Assembly (NCBI GenBank): GCA_045542375.1
Contig: JAZQKW010000157.1
Span: 1-11,648 of the forward strand
Origin: Eshraghiella sp045542375
GTDB taxonomy: Bacteria > Bacillota > Clostridia > Lachnospirales > Lachnospiraceae
DNA: 11,648 nucleotides
Direction: 5' to 3'
The translations under genes were made by a program, and so were the position numbers. Each line of letters starts with the position of its first letter. Positions within the stretch are counted from its first letter, which is position 1. The notes under the pieces were generated by a model. That model saw nothing but the letters and a program-made list of their open reading frames with translations, was not told where the DNA came from and searched no databases. This document shows, piece by piece, positions 1 through 4,990 of this stretch.

Positions 1-139
1 GTTCATATGAACCATATGTCAGATAATCTCCAACTTTATAATCACGTTTTTCATCCTTTTCAGCTTTGCTACTTCCGCATCCTGCCATACAAGCAAGCAA
101 AGCAAGAGATATTATAAAACCTAAAATTTTTTTCTTCAT
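1..139 (-). CDS. Putative surface lipoprotein, N-terminal part only (cut by window edge)
   Basis: An open frame starts at the ATG at 139 and runs off the window after 46 residues. It opens with a classic lipoprotein signal peptide: a MKKK n-region, a hydrophobic stretch (about residues 5-17) and a lipobox M-A-G-C whose Cys is residue 21. A Ser/Lys/Glu/Asp-rich linker follows. The last visible residues, VGDYLTYGSYE, resemble the start of the DUF6273-type domain of clostridial surface proteins (typically VGDxVTFGxYEQ); this is an inference from a very short piece. A GAAAGGG ribosome binding site lies about 10 nt upstream. The gene begins 37 nt after the other lipoprotein gene and has no obvious promoter of its own, so the two are probably co-transcribed and share control by the invertible segment. 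Export and lipid anchoring are well supported; the function is unknown. Confidence 0.8.
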   Translation of the reverse strand, partial: MKKKILGFIISLALLACMAGCGSSKAEKDEKRDYKVGDYLTYGSYE

Positions 140-176
140 GATCGACGTACCCTTTCAAATTTGTATCATATTGTAT

Positions 177-842
177 TTATTTATCAGAATTAGCATCAGA
201 ATTTCTATCAAAATCTTCAATATAACTACCTATTTTTCTCATAGCCTCTAATGCATCCTCTTCTGAGGTTCCCTCCTTAAATTCAGCGATTACTCCAAGT
301 CCTATTCTATCTACGGTAGTATCGCTAAAACATCTTGAAATAAACTTTTCATCAATATATAAGCTCCTAAAATAGATACTATAACAACCTCTAACAGAAT
401 ATAATGTCAACGACCCACCTTTGCATCCATCATGTCCAACCTTACTCGCATCATATAATTCATATTTACTTCTAAACGAATCCCACTCATCCTCTTTTAC
501 TGCTGTAAACTCAAAAGTTATCCATTCCAATGATGGAATGTCAAATGGCTCATATACTGTATAATGATCAGATACCGATTCTATATATTTTCCACCTATT
601 TTTACAGAATCCACATCTTCTCTATATGTTTCCCATATTTTATGATTAGTAGCGCTATAAAACTTCTCCTCTGTAGTATATGGAGCATAACATTTACAAA
701 TAACATGGTCTCCTTCAACTCTTGTGGACGCATATACAGAACCATCTTTGCCTACCTTTTTGTCCACCTTATTACCTTTACCACATCCCATCAAACCAAT
801 TGTGCACATGCATACAAGCACAAAACATAATATTTTTTTCAT
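177..842 (-). CDS. Putative lipoprotein of unknown function, downstream of invertible promoter
   Basis: This is a 221-residue protein with a type II signal peptide: MKK start, hydrophobic core to about residue 16, and lipobox L-M-G-C with Cys20 as the predicted lipidated residue. The mature part begins with a Lys/Gly-rich linker and is polar, with many aromatic residues, several cysteines and an acidic C-terminus rich in Asp, Asn and Ser. I see no membrane segment after the signal and recognise no enzyme motif or named family. The start is fixed by an AAGGAGGA site about 5 nt before the ATG. Only 16 bp separate this ATG from the left inverted repeat of the 253-bp segment, too little room for a promoter, so its transcription must come from or through that segment. 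In the orientation given the segment's promoter faces away, so the gene is predicted to be off. A surface or envelope role is likely, but the ligand or activity is unknown. Confidence 0.85.
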   Translation of the reverse strand: MKKILCFVLVCMCTIGLMGCGKGNKVDKKVGKDGSVYASTRVEGDHVICKCYAPYTTEEKFYSATNHKIWETYREDVDSVKIGGKYIESVSDHYTVYEPFDIPSLEWITFEFTAVKEDEWDSFRSKYELYDASKVGHDGCKGGSLTLYSVRGCYSIYFRSLYIDEKFISRCFSDTTVDRIGLGVIAEFKEGTSEEDALEAMRKIGSYIEDFDRNSDANSDK

Positions 843-858
843 ATGTCCTCCTTCTTCT

Positions 859-882
859 CAACATAATCTGTATTATGTTGTA
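859..882 (+). repeat. Left inverted repeat and likely recombinase core site
   Basis: The site is internally symmetric: CAACATAAT, a 4-bp centre CTGT, then ATTATGTTG. Two 9-bp arms around a short asymmetric centre are what a tyrosine recombinase core site looks like, with one monomer per arm and strand exchange in the middle. The non-palindromic centre gives the site a direction. The matching site at 1088-1111 carries ACAG, so the two face each other, which is the arrangement for inversion rather than deletion. The repeat extends 2 bp (TA) on the inner side. Confidence 0.88.
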
Positions 883-924
883 AAAACTCATACCCACCAT
901 TAATAAGAACAGAAAAAATTGCAC

Positions 925-964
925 AAAAATAAAGCCTTTTGGTTTCCCAACTTCAAAAAGGCTT
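925..964 (-). terminator. Rho-independent terminator inside the invertible segment, leftward in this orientation
   Basis: The 9-bp stem AAGCCTTTT / AAAAGGCTT (932-940 with 956-964) has a 15-nt loop. On the minus strand it is followed by TATTTTTG. On the plus strand it is followed by AATTGTAATG, with no U-tract, so it acts leftward here. It would stop read-through from the recombinase gene before the lipoproteins, reinforcing the OFF state. After inversion it would lie behind the promoter and point the other way. The stem is only moderately GC-rich. Confidence 0.65.
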
Positions 965-1025
965 AATTGTAATGCACTAGTTTATAAATTCCCTTTTTCT
1001 TATACATCTTCGCCACAAAAAAATA

Positions 1026-1054
1026 TTGTTTACATATGTAATTTATGCTATAAT
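1026..1054 (+). promoter_or_regulatory. Sigma-A type promoter carried by the invertible segment
   Basis: The -35 TTGTTT (1026-1031), an exact 17-bp spacer and a perfect -10 TATAAT (1049-1054) preceded by TGC make an extended -10 promoter on the plus strand. The predicted start is near 1061. In this orientation it fires right, across the right repeat and into the terminator at 1114-1136. No comparably good promoter faces the lipoproteins within the segment. A perfect 12-bp palindrome, TTACATATGTAA (1030-1041), fills part of the spacer and could be an operator. Confidence 0.8.
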
Positions 1055-1087
1055 CTTTAACTGAAGTATTTATACAAAATTCATTAA

Positions 1088-1111
1088 TACAACATAATAC
1101 AGATTATGTTT
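1088..1111 (-). repeat. Right inverted repeat and likely recombinase core site
   Basis: This is the reverse complement of the left site: TA, CAACATAAT, centre ACAG, ATTATGTT, identical over 23 bp (1088-1110). Only the outermost arm base differs: T at 1111 where the left copy predicts G. Because the outermost base lies outside the exchange point, it would stay with its flank on inversion. The site lies between the rightward promoter and the terminator at 1114-1136. Confidence 0.88.
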
Positions 1112-1113
1112 CG

Positions 1114-1136
1114 CCACCATTTCTCGGTGGTTTTTA
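1114..1136 (+). terminator. Rho-independent terminator facing the invertible promoter
   Basis: The stem CCACC (1114-1118) / GGTGG (1126-1130) with a 7-nt loop is followed on the plus strand by TTTTTA. It sits just outside the right repeat and overlaps the stop codon of the recombinase gene on the other strand. On the minus strand there is no U-tract, so it acts rightward only. Its apparent job is to stop the promoter, when in the OFF orientation, from transcribing antisense through the recombinase gene. Confidence 0.75.
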
Positions 1137-1955
1137 TATTATCAGTCTCAATTTTTCCATACGCCTTCTATGCTCATATCCCGACGTAATTGTATAGATT
1201 CTTGTTGTATCAATGCTGCTATGCCCCAGTATATCAGCAAGCTTTACTATATCTTTTTCTACGTTGTAAAAAGTTCTTGCAAACAGATGTCTTAGGTTAT
1301 GTGGATATACTTTTCTCTCATTAACGCCGGCTTCATTACACAATTTCTTCATTTCACGCCAGATATTAGTGCGATTAAGCGGTGAACCGTTTCTTGATAT
1401 GAATAAAATTCCTTTTTCAATCCTATTTTTCCTAGCATATTCTAACAGTCTTTTTCTCAACTCTTTTACTATAAATATATATCGTATCTTCCCTTTTAGT
1501 GAGATGAGCGCTTCTCCTTTTTTGACTGCCTCAATCGTTATATATTGTAGTTCACTCACTCGTATCCCGGTTGCACCTATTGTTTCCAATATTAGTTTCA
1601 GGCGATAATTTCCCTGCTTATTAGCTGTATTAATAAGACGTATATATTCCGTTTTGGCAAGCTCTTTTTCCTCCGCACAGTATGTCTGCCGCTGAATACG
1701 CAGAGATTTTACGATGCAATCAGTTCTGTCCACATATCGCAAATATGCATTTATGGAAGCAAGCATTGAATTAATACTTCTAACAGCATAATTATTATCT
1801 ATAAGTTCTTTTTTATATGCTATTACTATGTCTTTGGATAATTCTCTTGTACCTACATATTCATTAAATTTGCGTACGTCCCGTATATATTTTTCTATTG
1901 TGTTGGAACTTTTCTCTTCTGACTGAAGATATGACTGAAATTCTGAAATATCCAT
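1134..1955 (-). CDS. Small tyrosine recombinase/integrase, probable inversion switch enzyme
   Basis: This 273-residue site-specific recombinase of the phage integrase/XerC-like family cuts and rejoins DNA through a 3'-phosphotyrosine bond. The N-terminal half (about 1-88) is a SAM-like core-binding domain (SEFQSYLQSEEKSSNTIEKY onward). The C-terminal catalytic domain shows the full active set: Arg132 (TGIRVSEL), Lys156 (KGKIR), His219 and Arg222 (HNLRH), His245 (LGHSS) and the nucleophile Tyr254 (TRIYT). It looks intact and is close in size to Xer proteins, but it lies in an accessory spot with no phage genes around. Its 3' end is 23 bp from a pair of inverted repeats that look like recombinase core sites, so it most likely flips that 253-bp segment. 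The start is set by GGAGG 10 nt before the ATG. A strong terminator upstream separates it from the serine operon, so it has its own promoter. Confidence 0.92.
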   Translation of the reverse strand: MDISEFQSYLQSEEKSSNTIEKYIRDVRKFNEYVGTRELSKDIVIAYKKELIDNNYAVRSINSMLASINAYLRYVDRTDCIVKSLRIQRQTYCAEEKELAKTEYIRLINTANKQGNYRLKLILETIGATGIRVSELQYITIEAVKKGEALISLKGKIRYIFIVKELRKRLLEYARKNRIEKGILFISRNGSPLNRTNIWREMKKLCNEAGVNERKVYPHNLRHLFARTFYNVEKDIVKLADILGHSSIDTTRIYTITSGYEHRRRMEKLRLII

Positions 1956-1984
1956 GCTATTATTTCCTCCGGGTTTTTATATAT

Positions 1985-2013
1985 ATTTTACCCAAAATAC
2001 TCAGCATATTAAA
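1985..2013 (-). promoter_or_regulatory. Possible weak promoter for the recombinase gene
   Basis: On the minus strand, TTTAAT (2008-2013), a 17-bp spacer and TAAAAT (1985-1990) lie about 30 bp upstream of the recombinase ATG. The -10 is good (5 of 6) but the -35 is poor (3 of 6). It is the best candidate I see between the terminator at 2066-2092 and the gene. The gap 1956-2065 holds nothing else I can name. Confidence 0.35.
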
Positions 2014-2065
2014 CGCAACTTCTACTCTCAGTGGATAATTTGCTATGTTTTGACCAAGAGAACAC

Positions 2066-2092
2066 AAAAAATCGGCACCCCCAAGGGTGCCG
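2066..2092 (-). terminator. Strong rho-independent terminator ending the serine operon
   Basis: An 8-bp perfect GC-rich stem CGGCACCC / GGGTGCCG (2073-2080 with 2085-2092) has a 4-nt loop and is followed on the minus strand by ATTTTTTG. It begins 17 nt after the stop of the small membrane protein and marks the boundary between the housekeeping operon and the recombinase/lipoprotein module. Confidence 0.93.
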
Positions 2093-2109
2093 GTTCCTCA
2101 CTTTAACAT

Positions 2110-2511
2110 TTATTCCTTCTTATCATCCTTATTGTTGCCAAACAGTGTCTTAAGTACAAGACCTGCTCCGCCAGCCATAAGAACAAGTATAAGAATATAC
2201 TCATATAAGTCAAGATTCTTCATTACAAGTCGTGTGCTCATAATTACTGATACAACTATAAATACAAAGCCAAGTCCTGTAAGAATCTTAGCAGGAATTG
2301 ATTTTGGCGATATGAACCACCATACAACACCTATAATCATAGGTAACACGACAAGTCCGCCGTTAATACGTGCCCCACCAATATACCACATACCCCATGT
2401 ATTGGTAACGGTTACATTCTTGGAGAAGAGAAATGCTCCAACTCCAAACATTACAACGCCAACCAAAAACAGGATAAGCGGATTAGTACTTTTCTTAGGT
2501 GAATCTCCCAT
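2110..2511 (-). CDS. Small four-helix membrane protein of unknown function
   Basis: This 133-residue protein has four hydrophobic stretches that look like membrane helices, roughly residues 11-29, 48-67, 73-91 and 104-122, with a Lys/Asp/Glu-rich C-terminal tail (NNKDDKKE). Short connecting loops and a Gly-rich character suggest an integral inner-membrane protein. I recognise no family or catalytic motif. It is the last gene of the serC-serA-DUF1015 unit, starting 12 nt after the previous stop behind a modest GAGG-type ribosome binding site and followed by a strong terminator, so it is co-transcribed with serine synthesis genes. Whether it has anything to do with serine (for example transport) cannot be told from sequence; it is short for a transporter. 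Confidence 0.8.
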   Translation of the reverse strand: MGDSPKKSTNPLILFLVGVVMFGVGAFLFSKNVTVTNTWGMWYIGGARINGGLVVLPMIIGVVWWFISPKSIPAKILTGLGFVFIVVSVIMSTRLVMKNLDLYEYILILVLMAGGAGLVLKTLFGNNKDDKKE

Positions 2512-2523
2512 AATCTCAACCTC

Positions 2524-3765
2524 TTACTCTTCTATTCTGTGTATGAAAAGTCCACTTCTAAGCTTTGGTTCAAACCATGTAGACTTAGGTGGCATTAACA
2601 TATCTGCATCTGCTACATCAAAAAGCTCTGCTATAGATGTAGGATACATTGAAAATGCAATTTTCATATCTTCGTTAACACGTTTCTCAAGTTCTGAAAG
2701 ACCTCTGATGCCACCGATAAAAGCTATTCTCTTATCAACTCTCGGATCACCGATACCAAGTATTGGTGTAAGAAGGTAATCCTGAAGTATTGCAACATCA
2801 AGTCCGTCAACAGGGTCTTCTGACATGATGGTCTCTTTTGCCGAGAGCAAATACCATTCGTCGTCTATAAGCATTCCATAAGAACCCTTAGATTCTGGAT
2901 AAAAGGCTTTCTTACCCATTTCTTCAACCGTAAAATACTTAGAAAGGCTATCTAAGAACTCTTCCGTTGTTAACCCGTTAAGATCCTTAACAACTCTATT
3001 ATACGGCATAATCATTAATTCTTCATCCGGGAAAAGAACAGAAAGGAAATAGTTAAATTCCTCTTCTCCTGTATAATCAGGATGTGTTTCTCTTCTCTTA
3101 AGACCAACCTTTACGGCAGAAGCCGCTCTGTGATGTCCGTCTGCTATGTATATTGAATTAATTGATTCAAATGCATCATTAATTGCCGTAACGTCTGCGA
3201 TGTCTGCTATCTTCCATACCTTATGGGATATTCCATCGTCAGATGTAAAATCATAAAGTGCTGCATTTTCTTTTGCCTTGGATACTACGGAATTAATCAC
3301 CTCATTAGCTCTGTATGCAAGGAAAATAGGTCCTGTCTGAGCACTTGTGCGGTCAACATGATTGATACGGTCAAGTTCTTTGTCCGCTCTTGTCTTCTCA
3401 TGCTTCTTAATTCTGTTATTCAGATAATCGTCAATTGATGCACAGGCAACAATACCGGTCTGAGAACGTCCATCCATCGTTAATTCATAGATATAATACG
3501 CCTTATCGGTATCTGTTACGAAAACACCATCGGCAATCGCCTTATCCAATAATTCTCTTGCTTTGTCATATACGCAGTCAGCATATGTGTCCACAGAAGC
3601 ATCAAACTGCGTCTCTGCTCTGTCAATGTTAAGGAATGAAAGAGGTTTGCCTTCTACTTCCTCACAAGCTTCTTTTCTGCTATATACATCATATGGCAAT
3701 GCAGCCACCTTATCAGCCACCTCTACTGCAGGTCTGATACATTGAAAGGGTTTTATGTCCGCCAT
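2524..3765 (-). CDS. DUF1015 family protein in the serine biosynthesis operon
   Basis: This 413-residue protein matches the DUF1015 family (usual length about 400-430). Visible signatures are the N-terminal PFQCIRP..ALPYDVYSR region (about 6-30), the Lys/Arg-rich KKHEKTR (120-126) and the hallmark DGHHRAASA (209-217). No signal peptide or membrane segment is seen, so it should be cytosolic. The start is set by AAGGAG 5 nt before the ATG, and only 11 nt separate it from the serA stop. The biochemical role of DUF1015 is not established to my knowledge. The DGHHR motif resembles the DGHxR-type motif of ParB/sulfiredoxin-fold proteins, a fold that includes an archaeal free-serine kinase. With serC and serA just upstream and no serB in the window, a role in handling serine or phosphoserine is a reasonable guess, but only that. 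Confidence 0.9.
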   Translation of the reverse strand: MADIKPFQCIRPAVEVADKVAALPYDVYSRKEACEEVEGKPLSFLNIDRAETQFDASVDTYADCVYDKARELLDKAIADGVFVTDTDKAYYIYELTMDGRSQTGIVACASIDDYLNNRIKKHEKTRADKELDRINHVDRTSAQTGPIFLAYRANEVINSVVSKAKENAALYDFTSDDGISHKVWKIADIADVTAINDAFESINSIYIADGHHRAASAVKVGLKRRETHPDYTGEEEFNYFLSVLFPDEELMIMPYNRVVKDLNGLTTEEFLDSLSKYFTVEEMGKKAFYPESKGSYGMLIDDEWYLLSAKETIMSEDPVDGLDVAILQDYLLTPILGIGDPRVDKRIAFIGGIRGLSELEKRVNEDMKIAFSMYPTSIAELFDVADADMLMPPKSTWFEPKLRSGLFIHRIEE

Positions 3766-3776
3766 TTTATCTCCTT

Positions 3777-4940
3777 TTATTTAATAACTCTTACCTTAAG
3801 AATTCCATCTTTCTTAGAAATCTCATCGGCAATTTCTTTTGCATTAGCACAATCGATATCAAGAAGTGAATAAGCATATTCTCCTCTGCTCTGGTTCATC
3901 ATCTTGTCGATATTGATTTTCTTCTCACCAAATACAGTTGTTAAACCGCTGATGATGTTAGGTACATTCTTATGAAGAACTGCAATTCTTCCTGCCTGAG
4001 TACATACACCCATATCACATGCAGGGAAATTAACTGAGTTTCTGATATTACCATTTTCAAGGTAATCCATAATTTCCTTAGCTGCCATAATAGCACAGTT
4101 ATCTTCTGATTCAATTGTTGATGCACCAAGGTGAGGGAACGCAATACATCCCTTGTGGTTAGCAACCTTAACTGTTGGGAAGTCTGTAGCATATTTTGCC
4201 ATCTTACCGCTGTCAAGTGCTGCAAGTACATCATCTTCATTAACAAGTAAATCTCTTGCGAAGTTGAGGATTACTACGCCATCCTTCATCATAGCGATTG
4301 TATCCTTGTTAATCATTTCTCTTGTATCATCAAGAAGTGGTACATGAACTGTAATATAGTCACAGTTCTTAAATACATCTTCTCTTTCCTTTACAAGATG
4401 AACTTTTCTTGAAAGATTAAGAGCGTTCTGTACTGAAAGGAATGGATCACATCCGATTACTTCCATACCAAGTCCAACTGCTGCGTTAGCTACAAGTACA
4501 CCAATTGCTCCAAGACCGATTACACCAAGCTTCTTGCCGCTGATTTCTTTTCCTGCGAACTTAGACTTAGCCTTCTCCATTGTCTTAGAGATATTCTCAT
4601 CATCCTTATTCTCGTTAACCCATGCGTTACCGCCAATGATATCTCTTGATGCAAGAATCATAGCTGAAATAACAAGTTCCTTAACACCGTTAGCGTTAGC
4701 ACCCGGTGTATTGAATACAACAATACCCTGCTCAGCACATTTATCAAGTGGAATATTGTTAACACCTGCACCTGCTCTTGCAACTGCAAGAAGGTTCTCA
4801 GAGAATTCCATATCATGCATAGCTGCACTTCTTACAAGAACAGCATCTGCTTCATTAATATTATCTGTTGCAACATATTCTTCAGTAAAGTTAGTAAGAC
4901 CAACCTCTGAAATTGGATTTAAACAATTATACTTAAACAT
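3777..4940 (-). CDS. serA: D-3-phosphoglycerate dehydrogenase (short form with C-terminal ACT domain)
   Basis: This enzyme oxidises 3-phosphoglycerate to 3-phosphohydroxypyruvate with NAD+, the first step of serine synthesis in the cytosol. The 387-residue protein has a split substrate-binding domain (N-terminal about 1-90 plus about 280-305), a Rossmann NAD domain with GLGAIG (142-147) and Asp165 closing the cofactor site, and a C-terminal ACT domain from about 316 that may sense serine. Active-site Arg229 (NFARD) and His270 (FPHLGAST) are present. The usual catalytic Glu before the His is not obvious: the region reads TDFPTVKVANHKGC, with Asp253 as the nearest acid. It lacks the extra ASB domain of the long forms, so it is of the short bacterial type. 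AAGGAG lies 8 nt before the ATG. It is preceded by serC and followed 11 nt later by the DUF1015 gene. Confidence 0.95.
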   Translation of the reverse strand: MFKYNCLNPISEVGLTNFTEEYVATDNINEADAVLVRSAAMHDMEFSENLLAVARAGAGVNNIPLDKCAEQGIVVFNTPGANANGVKELVISAMILASRDIIGGNAWVNENKDDENISKTMEKAKSKFAGKEISGKKLGVIGLGAIGVLVANAAVGLGMEVIGCDPFLSVQNALNLSRKVHLVKEREDVFKNCDYITVHVPLLDDTREMINKDTIAMMKDGVVILNFARDLLVNEDDVLAALDSGKMAKYATDFPTVKVANHKGCIAFPHLGASTIESEDNCAIMAAKEIMDYLENGNIRNSVNFPACDMGVCTQAGRIAVLHKNVPNIISGLTTVFGEKKINIDKMMNQSRGEYAYSLLDIDCANAKEIADEISKKDGILKVRVIK

Positions 4941-4954
4941 ATTTCTGTCTCCTT

Positions 4955-4982
4955 AAAATACTGCCCGGAGTATCCCCCGGGC
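4955..4982 (-). promoter_or_regulatory. GC-rich hairpin between serC and serA (attenuator or mRNA-processing element)
   Basis: On the minus strand, GCCCGG pairs with CCGGGC (4977-4982 with 4963-4968). The stem can extend by a G-U and a G-C pair, leaving a GATA loop. It is followed by AGTATTTT, a weak U-tract, and then by the serA ribosome binding site. In such AT-rich DNA this stem stands out. It could partly terminate transcription or protect the 3' end of serC mRNA, making SerC and SerA levels unequal. Confidence 0.6.
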
Positions 4983-4990
4983 CGTAATAA

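Larger units (their letters stand above)
859..1111. other. Predicted invertible promoter segment (inverton), shown in OFF orientation
   Basis: Two copies of the same sequence in opposite orientation (860-882 and 1088-1110, 23 of 23 bp identical as reverse complements) bound a 205-bp unique segment. The segment holds one strong promoter (1026-1054) that points right, away from the lipoproteins, and one hairpin with a U-tract (925-964) that stops leftward transcription. A tyrosine recombinase gene begins its 3' end only 23 bp beyond the right repeat. Flipping about the centre would place the -10 near 916-921 reading left, with a predicted start near 909. This gives a leader of about 67 nt into the strong RBS of the lipoprotein at 842. 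This layout matches known invertible promoters such as fimS-type and clostridial switches. Inversion itself is inferred and not visible in a single sequence. Confidence 0.82.

Noticed and set aside
895..924. A weak leftward promoter (TTGTGC with TATTAA) inside the invertible segment
   Set aside because: The spacer is only 15 bp and both boxes match poorly (3 of 6 and 4 of 6); it could give low basal expression but I would not annotate it.
859..1111. A small transposable element (MITE) with terminal inverted repeats
   Set aside because: I see no target-site duplication at the outer edges. Each repeat is itself a two-arm core site with an asymmetric centre, and a tyrosine recombinase is adjacent. 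A promoter plus oriented terminator inside fits a switch better.
1134..1955. Integrase of a prophage or integrative element
   Set aside because: No phage, conjugation, excisionase or tRNA/att direct repeat is visible; the repeats nearby are inverted. An element extending left beyond the window cannot be fully excluded.
2087..2779. A 230-codon plus-strand open frame
   Set aside because: It lies antisense to the DUF1015 and membrane protein genes and to the operon terminator, has low-complexity Ser/Thr/Ile/Pro content and matches no family; it is a shadow of the real genes.
4534..4956. A 140-codon plus-strand open frame opposite serA
   Set aside because: serA is clear on the other strand with all domains; this frame has no RBS support and no family resemblance. 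The same holds for frames at 7554-7913 and 9741-10079 opposite ilvB, ilvD and leuB.
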